Positions 8,830 to 17,365 of a DNA stretch of 64,000 nt are shown in pieces. The notes beneath the pieces are model-generated. The model had not been told where the DNA came from. It did not search any database and saw only the letters and a program-made list of their open reading frames with translations. The stretch is taken from contig DHBS01000006.1 of assembly GCA_002398825.1 (NCBI GenBank), forward strand, positions 71,230 to 135,229, given 5' to 3'. Origin of the DNA: Syntrophomonas sp. UBA4922 (lineage in GTDB: Bacteria; Bacillota; Syntrophomonadia; Syntrophomonadales; Syntrophomonadaceae). Position 1 is the stretch's first letter, and each line of letters starts with the position of its first letter. The translations under genes were made by a program, and so were the position numbers.

Positions 8830-10057
8830 CCTCCCACCTCCTTGTCTCTGCCAGATAAGCCGCCGGCAGGTTGGCTATGGAGGGTTGTTTGATAAATTCT
8901 TGCCACTCCCCTGCCGCGATCTTCATCTGTTTTTCGGTTATGGCTGTCAGCGGTCCGGTTATGCCGGGAATATTGATGGAGATATACCGCACCAGGTATT
9001 CTCCGTCGATGGTCAGCTCCAGAGAGCTTTGCCCTTCTTGCCAGTTCAGCACTGTGCCGCTGCTATTAGGGTCGCCCGCAGCTATGATGTGCATTCCCAT
9101 AAAATGAACCGCATTCAAAAATATCCCCCCGGGATAATTGGCAGACTTGCCGGCCATATTGCACCCCGCCAGGTAGCCTTCCAGATGGGCCAGGGGCAAA
9201 AGAGCCATCACCTCAGCAGTTCCGCTCAAGATATTGCGGGTCTCTATGACATCCCCGGCTGCCCATATATTGGGGTTTGAAGTTTGCAGATGCCGGTTTA
9301 CAATAATACCCTGTCCGGTTTCCAGTCCGGCATCCCGGGCCAGGGCTTGATTGGGCCGGGTGCCCACTGCCACTATCACCAGCTGGGCCGGTATTTTAAC
9401 GCCGTTATCCAGCTCGACCTGATGCTGTTCCGTTATGGACATGGCCTCGCGCCCGGTCAGCACCTGTATGCCCTGTTCTTCCAGATGCCGGGTCGCTGCT
9501 GTTGCGCTCCAGGGGCTCAATAAACGGGGCAGTATCTGTTCCTGCTTCTCCACTATCACTACTTTCATATTCCGCTGATGCAGGGCTTCAGCGGCTTTTA
9601 TGCCGATCAGTCCGCTTCCCAGGACTACGGCCGTACCTCCCGCTTCGATCAGGGCCTCAATTTCCTCGGCATCTTTCCAGGTGTACAGGGTTTTTACCCA
9701 GGGCTGTTCTATGCCGGGCAGGCCGGGTATCACCGGACTGGCTCCGGTAGCCAGGAGCAGGCGGTCATAATCAACGCTCCTGCCGTCTTCCAGCACAACC
9801 TGGCCTTCGGCTGGATCGATCCTGACTGCCCGGCCGGCTATTACCCGGGCCTGTTGCTGGGCAAAGAATTCCTCGGGGCGGTAATACAGCAGAGAAGACG
9901 GTTTGCTGCCCGCCAGGAGATAGCTTATCAAGGGGCGGGTGTAGCAACCGCGCTTTTCCCCGTCGATTATCGTGATTTCTCCCTTCTGGTCGGCGCTGCG
10001 GATGCCTTCTACCGCACCCGCCGCTGCGATGCAATTGCCTATTATAACGTATCTCAC
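8804..10057 (-). CDS. FAD-dependent NAD(P)H oxidoreductase subunit of split glutamate synthase
   Basis: Pyridine nucleotide-disulphide oxidoreductase family, 417 residues. The N-terminal FAD fold begins RYVIIGNCIAAAGA, in which the usual GxGxxG is relaxed. A second Rossmann motif for NAD(P)H, VVLGSGLIGIKAAEAL, lies near residue 145, and IWAAGDVIE marks the FAD C-terminal motif. It most likely feeds electrons from NAD(P)H to the ferredoxin and FMN subunits. It overlaps the ferredoxin gene by 4 bp (ATGA) and the GXGXG gene by 26 bp, so all are translated together. The electron donor is inferred. Confidence 0.85.
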   Translation of the reverse strand: MRYVIIGNCIAAAGAVEGIRSADQKGEITIIDGEKRGCYTRPLISYLLAGSKPSSLLYYRPEEFFAQQQARVIAGRAVRIDPAEGQVVLEDGRSVDYDRLLLATGASPVIPGLPGIEQPWVKTLYTWKDAEEIEALIEAGGTAVVLGSGLIGIKAAEALHQRNMKVVIVEKQEQILPRLLSPWSATAATRHLEEQGIQVLTGREAMSITEQHQVELDNGVKIPAQLVIVAVGTRPNQALARDAGLETGQGIIVNRHLQTSNPNIWAAGDVIETRNILSGTAEVMALLPLAHLEGYLAGCNMAGKSANYPGGIFLNAVHFMGMHIIAAGDPNSSGTVLNWQEGQSSLELTIDGEYLVRYISINIPGITGPLTAITEKQMKIAAGEWQEFIKQPSIANLPAAYLAETRRWEDDGSLRCG

Positions 10058-10497
10058 GGTCTATCCACCTCCTCTGCCAGTCTTAGTGCGCCGTTGGGAC
10101 AGAAAGCCACACAGGCAGGCGTCCCGGACAAGCCGCGGCACAGATCGCATTTTATGGCCCGGGAAGAATCCCGGGAAGGCTGTATATGTCCAAAAGGGCA
10201 CACCATTACACAGGTGAAGCAGCCCACACAGCGCTGGCTGTCAATAAACACGGTGCCTTTTTCATCCTTCTGTAGTGCGCCGGTGATGCAGGCATTGATG
10301 CAGGGGGCATCCTGGCAATGCCTGCAGGTATTGATCCAGGATTCATGATTCTTTTTGATCAAACCCGCCCGGGCCTGGGGGGTTCCCTTTTTAAAGGCCT
10401 TAATCACATTGCCGTTGTAACCGTCATGGGCGGCTGCGCAGTACACCTGGCACAGCCCGCAGCCCAGGCAGTATTCGGAATTATTCTGTACCTTCAT
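10054..10497 (-). CDS. Multi-cluster 4Fe-4S ferredoxin subunit
   Basis: Polyferredoxin of 147 residues resembling the HycB/DmsB electron-transfer family. Four cysteine groups are visible in order: CLGCGLCQVYC, CRHCQDAPCINAC, CVGCFTCVMVCP, and CDLC followed by ACVAFCP, enough for up to four clusters. There is no signal peptide, so it is cytoplasmic. Its place between the FMN and FAD genes suggests that it wires the NAD(P)H dehydrogenase subunit to the glutamate-forming subunit. It starts 10 bp after the FMN gene. Confidence 0.85.
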   Translation of the reverse strand: MKVQNNSEYCLGCGLCQVYCAAAHDGYNGNVIKAFKKGTPQARAGLIKKNHESWINTCRHCQDAPCINACITGALQKDEKGTVFIDSQRCVGCFTCVMVCPFGHIQPSRDSSRAIKCDLCRGLSGTPACVAFCPNGALRLAEEVDRP

Positions 10498-10507
10498 GTA
10501 AATCCCC

Positions 10508-11986
10508 CTAATCTCCAGCCGCCGTTACGCCCAACAACTCCAACTCATGCTGCTCCAGGCCAATGCCCTTCAGCATGAGGCGGTTTCCTCTCAAGCTGTC
10601 GACAGCATTAATGCCCATGCCACCCATCATCTCTTTGATCTCGTGCTCCCAGGCCTTGAGCAGATTTATGGCTCTGATAGCTCCAATTTCAGGATTAAGC
10701 CGTTTGCTCAGCTGCCGGTCGGTAGTGGCGATGCCCCAGTTGCAGCGCCCGGTAAAGCAGGTCTGGCAGAGGTGGCAGCCCAGGGCGATCAGCGCGGCTG
10801 TGCCGATATACACCGCATCAGCCCCCAGGGCCAGGATTTTGACCACATCAGCACTGTTGCGGATCCCGCCGGCTGCCACCAGCGAAACACTTTGCCTGAT
10901 GCCCTCATCGCGCAGACGCTGATCTACCTGGGCAATGGCCATTTCAATGGGGATGCCGATGTTGTCACGGATACGCATGGGAGCAGCCCCGGTGGCCCCG
11001 CGAAAACCGTCGATAGCCACTATGTCGGCTCCGGCTCTGACCATACCTGATGCGATGGCGGATATATTATGAACGGCGGCCACTTTGACCGAGACGGGCT
11101 TCTGATAGTTGGTGGCCACTTTCAAGGTCTCGATCAACTGGGCCAGGTCTTCTATAGAATAGATGTCATGGTGCGGAGCCGGGGAAATGGCGTCAGACCA
11201 GGCCGGGATCATGCGGGTTTTAGCCACATCCGCGGAAACCTTCTCCGCCGGCAGGTGTCCGCCAATACCCGGTTTAGCCCCCTGACCGATTTTAATTTCT
11301 ACTGCGGCGGCATTGTTTAAATAATCGGGGGTAACCCCAAAGCGCCCTGATGCCACCTGAACGATGGTAGAGTCCGCGTACTCTTTAAGATCGCTATGCA
11401 ACCCGCCTTCGCCCGTATTCCAGAAAGTTGCCATCTCCCTGGCGGCTCTGGCCAGGGATTTCTGAACATTGAGGCTCACCGCGCCGTAGGACATGGCGGA
11501 GAACATTACCGGAACCTCCAGTTTCAAAAGCGGTTTTTCCCGCTCTCCCAGCATGGCCGCCTGGTTGCCCAGATAGGTGGTCAATTCCATGGGTTCCCGC
11601 AGGGGATCTATGGACGGATTGGTTACCTGACTGGCATTTAGCAGGAGGTGATCGAAGTAACTCCGGTAAGGGCGGGGATTTCCCATGCCGGTCAGTAGCA
11701 CCCCGCCGGTTTCAGCCTGGGCATAGATCTCACGCAGGCTGGCAGATGACCAGTAGTTATTGGGTCTGAAGGCCAGTGGAAACTCGGTTATGGCCAGGGC
11801 CTGGGTGGGGCACAACACCGCACAACGGTGGCAGCCCACACAGTTTTTATCCGTCACCCACATGAAGCCGTCTTCATCCAGGTGATGCACTTCGTTGATA
11901 CATTGGTTTACACATACCCCGCAGCGGATACAGCGCTCTTCATTCCGGCCCACTGTGAACGCGGGGGTTAACATGCTCAGGGTCAT
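10508..11986 (-). CDS. Glutamate synthase FMN-binding subunit with N-terminal ferredoxin domain
   Basis: Catalytic part of glutamate synthase: combines ammonia with 2-oxoglutarate and reduces the imine to glutamate. 492 residues from the ATG at 11986; a GTG three codons upstream (11995) is an alternative. Residues about 15-60 hold two 4Fe-4S motifs, CIRCGVCVNQC and CVGCHRCAVLCP. The rest is the TIM-barrel FMN domain, with KIGQGAKPGIGGHLPAEKV, where the FMN and 3Fe-4S region begins in the family, and IVAIDGFRGATGAAP. This form resembles the archaeal-type enzyme. The amidotransferase gene just upstream supplies ammonia from glutamine. Confidence 0.9.
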   Translation of the reverse strand: MTLSMLTPAFTVGRNEERCIRCGVCVNQCINEVHHLDEDGFMWVTDKNCVGCHRCAVLCPTQALAITEFPLAFRPNNYWSSASLREIYAQAETGGVLLTGMGNPRPYRSYFDHLLLNASQVTNPSIDPLREPMELTTYLGNQAAMLGEREKPLLKLEVPVMFSAMSYGAVSLNVQKSLARAAREMATFWNTGEGGLHSDLKEYADSTIVQVASGRFGVTPDYLNNAAAVEIKIGQGAKPGIGGHLPAEKVSADVAKTRMIPAWSDAISPAPHHDIYSIEDLAQLIETLKVATNYQKPVSVKVAAVHNISAIASGMVRAGADIVAIDGFRGATGAAPMRIRDNIGIPIEMAIAQVDQRLRDEGIRQSVSLVAAGGIRNSADVVKILALGADAVYIGTAALIALGCHLCQTCFTGRCNWGIATTDRQLSKRLNPEIGAIRAINLLKAWEHEIKEMMGGMGINAVDSLRGNRLMLKGIGLEQHELELLGVTAAGD

Positions 11987-12000
11987 ATTTCTCACCTGCC

Positions 12001-13125
12001 TTAGGCTGACTGGGCATCCGTCTGCAACCCGACCGGGCTCGCCTCCAACAAGCCCTTCTTGTTGTAGAGCAGCCCGATGATAGGTTCTCCCCCGCCCGGA
12101 GACCAGACTCTGTCCAGTACTGGAGCAACTGCCCGTATGGCTGACTCCTCACTGGCCACATACAGAAACTCATCCCGGGTGGCAGCCACCAGGGGGCGCA
12201 GCTTAATGCGGTCATTAACCGCCATAAGACCGTTGTTGGTGGCAACGATGATGGAAAAGGGGCCGTTCAATAGGAGACCGGCATATTTGCGGCGCAGATG
12301 GGCCTGCTTCTCCTGCTCCAGGTTCGACCAGAAGGGAGCCGCGATCACATCGATAGTATCCTCCAGGCTCAGACCCTGCTGGCGCATCAGGAAGTCAAAA
12401 GCGTAGGCGATAACCTCGGTGTCAGTCTGCAGCGAGATTTTGTAGCCGTACATCTCCAGATAACGCCGGTTGGTGCTGTAGGACGAGATTTCCCCGTTAT
12501 GCACCACCGACCAGTTTAACAGTGTAAAAGGATGGGCTCCTCCCCACCATCCCGGGGTATTGGTAGGGAAACGGCCATGTGCGGTCCACAGGTAAGCCTG
12601 ATATTCTTCGAGGCGGAAGAACTCCCCGATATCCTCAGGGTAACCCACCCCTTTAAAAGCAGCCATATCCTTGCCGCTGGAAGCCACGAAGGCCCCGCGC
12701 AGGTCGGAATTGATGGTCATCATCACCCGGGCCACGAAGTCCTCCTCCCCGAGCTGTTCACGGTAAAGCCTATCTTCCCGGGGCACCGCAAAGTAACGCC
12801 ATATCAGCGGGGCGTCGGTTATTTTCCGGGTGCGGCGCACCGGCACCGGCTCACGGTCTTTTATTCTGAAGTGGTGCTGCAGATATCTCTCACACATCTG
12901 CCGGGCGCCGTCATCATCGTAAAAAACATGCAGGGCGTAATAATCCCGGTATTCCGGATAGATCCCATATGCGGCAAAGCCGCCGCCCAATCCGTTGGAA
13001 CGTTTGTGCATAGTGGCTATCGAAGCTATGATGGTATGGCCATCGAAACGCTCTGCGGAACGGTTCATAACCGCGGCAATAGCGCAGCCGCTCGGAATTC
13101 TGATATCTCCTTCCAGTTTTAACAC
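12001..13125 (-). CDS. Class II glutamine amidotransferase subunit of glutamate synthase
   Basis: Releases ammonia from glutamine for the FMN subunit. The GTG at 13125 is chosen because GGAGG is 8 bp upstream; an in-frame ATG at 13149 lacks a good site. 374 residues. Class II enzymes need an N-terminal cysteine; here it is C14, in RIPSGCAIAAVMN, so a short propeptide must be removed, as in large GltB proteins. Other family motifs are RSNGLGGGFAAYG and WSVVHNGEISSY. The gene lies between glnA and the FMN subunit, 9 bp before the latter's possible GTG. Confidence 0.85.
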   Translation of the reverse strand: MLKLEGDIRIPSGCAIAAVMNRSAERFDGHTIIASIATMHKRSNGLGGGFAAYGIYPEYRDYYALHVFYDDDGARQMCERYLQHHFRIKDREPVPVRRTRKITDAPLIWRYFAVPREDRLYREQLGEEDFVARVMMTINSDLRGAFVASSGKDMAAFKGVGYPEDIGEFFRLEEYQAYLWTAHGRFPTNTPGWWGGAHPFTLLNWSVVHNGEISSYSTNRRYLEMYGYKISLQTDTEVIAYAFDFLMRQQGLSLEDTIDVIAAPFWSNLEQEKQAHLRRKYAGLLLNGPFSIIVATNNGLMAVNDRIKLRPLVAATRDEFLYVASEESAIRAVAPVLDRVWSPGGGEPIIGLLYNKKGLLEASPVGLQTDAQSA

Positions 13126-13158
13126 CGGGAATCCCTCCTCTCCATCCAATTAATCCCT

Positions 13159-14499
13159 TTAAAATTTGCGCAGATATTCTTTGGTCTCCCAGGGATGGAC
13201 TTCCAGGCAAAAACGCTCCCACTCGGCCCATTTGCTTTCCACATATTTGGTATAGATGTGCGGTCCCAGGGCATCCTTAATCAGTTCATCCTCATCCAGG
13301 GCCTGGAGTGCTTCGGCCAGTGATCCGGGCAGGCTGGCAATCCCCAGCCTTTCCCGCTCTGCCTGGCTCATGCGATAGATGTTGGCATCTATTGAAGCAG
13401 GGGGCTCGATCTTATTCTTGATGCCGTCCAGCCCAGATGCCAGCATTACGGCCATAGCCAGGTAAGGGTTGCAGGTCGGGTCAGGATGCCGCACTTCAAC
13501 GCGTGTAGACGCACCTCGTTTGGCGGGGACTCTGATTAAGGCGCTGCGGTTCTGTTCCGACCAGGCTACATATACCGGGGCTTCATAACCCGGAACCAGC
13601 CGCTTGTAAGAGTTGACCGTGGGATTGGTTATAGCGGTCAAACCCCGGGCATGCTTTATAATGCCTCCCATGTACCAGCGTGCGATATCGCTCAACTGAT
13701 TGGGGGTGTCAGGATCATAGAATACATTCTGGCCATCCAAAGTCGATAAGGATTGATGGGTATGCATCCCTGAACCATTGATGCCCGCAATCGGTTTGGC
13801 CATGAAAGTGGCATGCAGTCCGTGGCGCTGAGCGATGGTCCTTACCACCAGTTTGAAGGTGGCGATGTCGTCGGCCACCCTTAAGGCCGGACCATATTTG
13901 AAATCGATCTCGTGCTGCCCGGGGGCCACTTCATGATGGGAGGCCTCAATCTCGAAGCCCATATCTTCCAGGGTGCACACCATGTCACGGCGGGCGTCTT
14001 CCCCCAGGTCCACCGGAGCCAAGTCGAAATAACCGGCTTCATCCTGGGTATGAATCAAGGGATTGCCTTCTTCATCGACGGTGAACAGGAAAAACTCGCA
14101 TTCCGGTCCGGCGTTCATCACATAGCCCATATCTTCGGCCTGCTGGACGATCCTTTTCAGGTTGGAACGCGGGTCGCCTAAAAACGGCATTTTGTTGGGT
14201 TCAGGGGTATAGACATCGCAGATCAAGCGGGCCACCGCTCCACTAGCCGGCCGCCAGGGCATCACCGCAAAGGTGCTGGGATCAGGAATGAGATACATAT
14301 CCGATTCCTCGATCCTGGCGAAGCCTTCGATTGAAGAACCGTCAAACATCAATTCCCCCTCAAGAGCCTTCTCCAACTGGCTGGCAGGAATGGAGACATT
14401 CTTTAAGACCCCGGTCACATCAGTGAATTGCAGGCGAATGAATCTCACCCCATTATTTTTTACTTTTTCGATTACACTGGCATTCTGCGCGTTATTCAT
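13159..14499 (-). CDS. glnA: Glutamine synthetase, type I
   Basis: ATP-dependent synthesis of glutamine from glutamate and ammonium. 446 residues, the size of the Firmicutes GSI-alpha form. [13 protein letters not shown] near residue 50 is the conserved loop, [11 protein letters not shown] the glutamate/ammonium region, [20 protein letters not shown] the ATP-binding and catalytic segment. The region of the adenylylated tyrosine of the GSI-beta form is not obviously present, so control is probably by feedback and, as argued for this locus, by antitermination. It follows the ANTAR regulator by 16 bp and leads into the glutamate synthase genes, giving a complete GS-GOGAT operon. Confidence 0.97.
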   Translation of the reverse strand: MNNAQNASVIEKVKNNGVRFIRLQFTDVTGVLKNVSIPASQLEKALEGELMFDGSSIEGFARIEESDMYLIPDPSTFAVMPWRPASGAVARLICDVYTPEPNKMPFLGDPRSNLKRIVQQAEDMGYVMNAGPECEFFLFTVDEEGNPLIHTQDEAGYFDLAPVDLGEDARRDMVCTLEDMGFEIEASHHEVAPGQHEIDFKYGPALRVADDIATFKLVVRTIAQRHGLHATFMAKPIAGINGSGMHTHQSLSTLDGQNVFYDPDTPNQLSDIARWYMGGIIKHARGLTAITNPTVNSYKRLVPGYEAPVYVAWSEQNRSALIRVPAKRGASTRVEVRHPDPTCNPYLAMAVMLASGLDGIKNKIEPPASIDANIYRMSQAERERLGIASLPGSLAEALQALDEDELIKDALGPHIYTKYVESKWAEWERFCLEVHPWETKEYLRKF

Positions 14500-14515
14500 T
14501 GTTGATCACTCCTTA

Positions 14516-15094
14516 TTAAGATTTGCGTTTGGCATCGGCCAAACGCTCTGCTATCAACAGGGCCGCCTGCCTCAGACTGAGGCTATGATTCATGGCTTCC
14601 TTCTGAATAAAATGGTGGGCTTCACTTTCGCTCCAACCATTCACATCCATGAGCAATCCTTTTACTTTGTCTATCACAATCCGGGTTTCCAACTTTTCCT
14701 CGAGTTTCCTGATGCGCGCCCGCAATTCGCTCTCCCGTTTCCAGTACCATAAAGCCGACTCCACTGCCGGAATGATCTTTTCGCTGCTGACTGGTTTAAT
14801 AAGGTAATGGCCTTTTCGATCCAGGTGCGATATATCATTGTCTACCAGCAGTATCACTGCTGCCAACTGATCCTGGGTCACGATCTCGGCCAGTTTGGAG
14901 CCTTTTCCGCCGTCCAGACCCTTGTCGATTATGATCAAATCGCAGTACAGGGAACGGATCCGCCTCAAGGTGTGGCTGGCGTCACTGGTTTCGGCCATTA
15001 CCTGGAAACCTGCCCGGCGGAGAATGTCGGCTATGAGCTTGCGTTCGGCGCTGACTGCACTAGCCACTATAACTTTGCCGCTCAATCGCACCAC
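14516..15094 (-). CDS. ANTAR-domain RNA-binding antitermination regulator
   Basis: 192 residues. Residues about 5-112 are a response-regulator receiver fold: D57 in CDLIIIDKG matches the phosphorylated aspartate and K100 in HYLIKPVS the conserved lysine, but the usual N-terminal acidic pair is replaced by VASAVSAE, so phosphorylation is doubtful. A charged coiled coil (about 118-138) leads to the ANTAR domain (about 138-188), with KVKGLLMDVNGWSESEAH. ANTAR proteins bind paired hexaloop hairpins in mRNA leaders and prevent termination. Being 16 bp upstream of glnA, it is a nitrogen regulator. The exact start is unclear: GTG codons at 15094 and 15091 or a TTG near 15082 could serve. Confidence 0.9.
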   Translation of the reverse strand: MVRLSGKVIVASAVSAERKLIADILRRAGFQVMAETSDASHTLRRIRSLYCDLIIIDKGLDGGKGSKLAEIVTQDQLAAVILLVDNDISHLDRKGHYLIKPVSSEKIIPAVESALWYWKRESELRARIRKLEEKLETRIVIDKVKGLLMDVNGWSESEAHHFIQKEAMNHSLSLRQAALLIAERLADAKRKS

Positions 15095-15129
15095 CTGCCT
15101 TTGTTAGTTTCCTCAGGGTTCAGGACATT

Positions 15130-15196
15130 AAAAAAGCGCCTCAAGGATATGATTCGCTTTTTTTACCGAGCAACATACCTCGGACGCCATTGTCCG
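15130..15196 (-). promoter_or_regulatory. Leader of the ANTAR-glnA operon: hexaloop hairpin and terminator
   Basis: On the minus strand, CGGAC-AATGGC-GTCCG (15181-15196) is a 5 bp stem with a six-base loop having A at 1 and G at 4, as ANTAR proteins recognise. A second hairpin, CCGAG/CTCGG with an 8-base loop (15166-15183), overlaps it by 3 bases, so both cannot form fully. Then AAAAAAGCG/CGCTTTTTT (15130-15138 with 15155-15163) ends in T6 and resembles a terminator 36 bp before the gene. The regulator probably controls its own operon. The second loop does not fit the A1/G4 rule. Confidence 0.65.
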
Positions 15197-15224
15197 TTAT
15201 TGCTATTGAGTTATGCCTGTAATC

Positions 15225-15236
15225 TTTCCATGGAAA
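15225..15236. promoter_or_regulatory. 12 bp perfect palindrome upstream of the ANTAR leader
   Basis: TTTCCATGGAAA is a perfect palindrome about 30 bp ahead of the hexaloop hairpin in the transcribed direction. It could be a protein-binding site. Nothing in the sequence identifies the protein, and chance occurrence is possible. Confidence 0.3.
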
Positions 15237-15282
15237 TTGTAAACCCATTTAGGCGGCTATTCAAGGGGTAAAGCTCTTATAT

Positions 15283-15309
15283 ATTGTATACTTGGTTTTA
15301 CGCGTGCAA
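15283..15309 (-). promoter_or_regulatory. Possible promoter of the ANTAR-glnA-GOGAT operon
   Basis: TTGCAC (15304-15309) and TACAAT (15283-15288) are 15 bp apart on the minus strand, shorter than ideal. A TATACT on the plus strand overlaps the same AT-rich stretch, so the true -10 is uncertain. Its placement gives a leader of about 180 nt carrying the hexaloop hairpin and terminator. Confidence 0.35.
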
Positions 15310-15464
15310 TTCTTTCCTGAGACAGCGGGGCGCTCAATCCCAGCCCGAATATCCGACAGCGCTAGGTTGCGCTGCCGGGAATGCCTCTGACTGATACCCT
15401 TGATGCCGCTAACGCTCTAACTTGAACGGTGGCGGCATTGGATCATAAGGAATGATGGCTGCGG
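15310..15464. other. Non-coding spacer between asnB and the ANTAR operon
   Basis: No credible reading frame. It contains a 6 bp stem with a six-base loop at 15357-15374 (minus-strand loop AACCTA, which lacks G at position 4) and a 7 bp inverted repeat, ATGCCGC/GCGGCAT, about 15 to 60 bp after the asnB stop. The second may end the asnB transcript, but there is no T-run. Confidence 0.4.
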
Positions 15465-17294
15465 TTAAAGCTGCAGCTCCACCCGGTAGAGGCGCAGCCA
15501 GGCATCGGTCTGGATCAGGTAGGCCAGCCACTGCACATCTCCCATTAATTGCCCGTACCATGGCTGCCGGAAATACTTGCCCTGAGACTCCAGAATAAGC
15601 TTGATCGAGCTCTTTTGCACCAATTCCAGGAGCGGGGAAGAGCGGTCATCCAGCAAGGAGCGCATCCGGGAGCGTACCATCTCCGCGTAGAGGGGATGTT
15701 CTGTCTTGGGATAAGGGCTTTTGATCCGATGTAGGGCTCCATCGGGCAGTAAACCCTGTGCAGCCTGGCGCAGGATCCCTTTTACCTCTCCGCCTGCCAT
15801 TTTCAATTGCCAGGGGATGTTCCAGACATAATCCACCAGGCGGTGGTCACTGAAGGGCACCCGGATCTCCAGGCCCGAGGCCATACTCATGCGGTCCTTG
15901 CGGTTGAGCAGGGTGGGCATAAACCGGGTCATGGTCAGGTAAGAAATCCGCTTTTTGAGTGAATCTTCCTCATCTTCGCCAGGCTCCAGGGAAATTTCCG
16001 ATAATGCCTGGGTATAACGGTGATCAAGGTATTGCTCCGGCTTGATCAGAGCGGTTATTTCAGGCGAGAGCGTAGCCATACGGTCTTCCAGGTTCTTCAT
16101 CCAGGGGAAACCCGTTGCGGAGGGGTGGTGAAACCAGGGATAGCCCCCAAAAATCTCATCGGCGCATTCGCCCGAAAGCGCCACCACATAGTCCTGGCGC
16201 ATTTCCGTACACAGCAGCATCAGGGAGGTATCTATATCGGCCATGCCCGGTAAATCTGTGGCCAGGAGGGCATTGTACAGAGCATAGTACAGATCCCGGG
16301 GGTGAACCCGGACCTTGTGATGCCTGGTTCCCAGGAACCCGGCAATCTTCTCCGCCCAGAAGGCATCCCCCGCCTCTGCCTGCCTGAGGTTGGCTTCGCT
16401 CTGCTCATATTCCACACAGTAAGTATGCAGCGGCGCCAAATCAGCGGCGGTATGTTTACTGGCCAGGGCGGTTATAAGACTGGAATCCAGGCCGCCGGAC
16501 AAGAGCGTACAAAGCGGAACATCGGCCGACATCTGCCGCTCGACTATATCCTCCAGGAGACAGCGCAGGTGGGCGGCGGTGGTTTTCGCATCTTCATGAT
16601 GGGTCCGGTGGTGTAGTTGCCAATAAGACCCGCTCTTGCTTCCCTCTCGGCTGTAGAGCAGGGCATGGCCGGGTTTCAGCTCGAGAATCCCTTTAAATAT
16701 GCCATGCCCGGGGGTGCGCCCCGGCCCCATCACCAGAATCTCGGCCAGCCCTGCGGCGTCGACCTGCGGCCTTATCAAGGGGTTGGCCAGAAGAGCTTTC
16801 AATTCCGAAGCAAACAGGAATTGATCGTCCTTCTGGCTGTAAAATAAGGGCTTTACCCCCATCCTGTCCCGGGCCATGAACAAAGTCTGTTCATTTTCAT
16901 CCCAGATGGCGAAAGCGAATATGCCATTAAGTCTTTTCACACAATCCGGGCCCCATTCCAGATAGGAGAGCAAAAGTGCTTCCGTATCGGAATTTCTGGA
17001 CTGGAATCTATAGCCCCTGGATTGCAGTTCCGTCCTCAATTCGGCAGTGTTGTATAATTCTCCATTATAAGTGATCACACCGCTCTTTTGTCGATGTTGT
17101 CTCCGCATGGGCTGAGCCCCTCCGGCAGGGTCAACCACCACCAGGCGGCGGTGGCCCAAAACCGCGTGGGAGGATACCCATATGCCCTGGGCGTCAGGCC
17201 CGCGGTGCATCATGGTCTTAACCATTTTTTCAACTATAGGCTGTTTGTATTTGTATCCGTCATCCCATCCGATCCAACCGGCGATTCCACACAT
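15465..17294 (-). CDS. asnB: Asparagine synthase (glutamine-hydrolysing)
   Basis: Makes asparagine from aspartate with ammonia taken from glutamine. The ATG at 17294 is chosen because class II amidotransferases need Cys2 and the protein then starts MCGIAGWIGW, with GGGAGG 8 bp upstream. 609 residues. The N-terminal glutaminase carries RGPDAQGIW and GVITYNGELYN; the synthase half carries the ATP pyrophosphatase loop LLSGGLDSSLI at about residues 260-270. It is transcribed away from nadE, and its leader carries an attenuator-like structure. Related proteins make antibiotics or modify surface glycans, but the nitrogen-island context supports asparagine or a closely related amidotransfer. Confidence 0.92.
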   Translation of the reverse strand: MCGIAGWIGWDDGYKYKQPIVEKMVKTMMHRGPDAQGIWVSSHAVLGHRRLVVVDPAGGAQPMRRQHRQKSGVITYNGELYNTAELRTELQSRGYRFQSRNSDTEALLLSYLEWGPDCVKRLNGIFAFAIWDENEQTLFMARDRMGVKPLFYSQKDDQFLFASELKALLANPLIRPQVDAAGLAEILVMGPGRTPGHGIFKGILELKPGHALLYSREGSKSGSYWQLHHRTHHEDAKTTAAHLRCLLEDIVERQMSADVPLCTLLSGGLDSSLITALASKHTAADLAPLHTYCVEYEQSEANLRQAEAGDAFWAEKIAGFLGTRHHKVRVHPRDLYYALYNALLATDLPGMADIDTSLMLLCTEMRQDYVVALSGECADEIFGGYPWFHHPSATGFPWMKNLEDRMATLSPEITALIKPEQYLDHRYTQALSEISLEPGEDEEDSLKKRISYLTMTRFMPTLLNRKDRMSMASGLEIRVPFSDHRLVDYVWNIPWQLKMAGGEVKGILRQAAQGLLPDGALHRIKSPYPKTEHPLYAEMVRSRMRSLLDDRSSPLLELVQKSSIKLILESQGKYFRQPWYGQLMGDVQWLAYLIQTDAWLRLYRVELQL

Positions 17295-17321
17295 AAAAAA
17301 TACCTCCCTATAATTAGCAAT

Positions 17322-17365
17322 AAAAAAGGGCATGAGGAGCCTTTACAGTTCTCGGCCTCATTGCC
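17322..17365 (-). promoter_or_regulatory. asnB leader: hexaloop and intrinsic terminator
   Basis: Twenty-eight bases before the asnB start, the minus strand reads GGCAATGAGGCC, then GGCTCCTCATGCCC (arms 17354-17365 and 17328-17341), then T6 (17322-17327): an intrinsic terminator ahead of the gene. Its 5' arm contains GGC-AATGAG-GCC, a 3 bp stem with an A1/G4 hexaloop of the type seen in the carA, glnB and ANTAR leaders, so hairpin and terminator exclude each other. The stem is short and no second hexaloop is clear, so this is the weakest case of the set. Confidence 0.6.

Noticed and set aside
15357..15374. Six-base-loop hairpin between asnB and the ANTAR operon
   Set aside because: Its minus-strand loop AACCTA lacks G at position 4 and it lies upstream of the likely promoter, so I do not count it as an ANTAR site.
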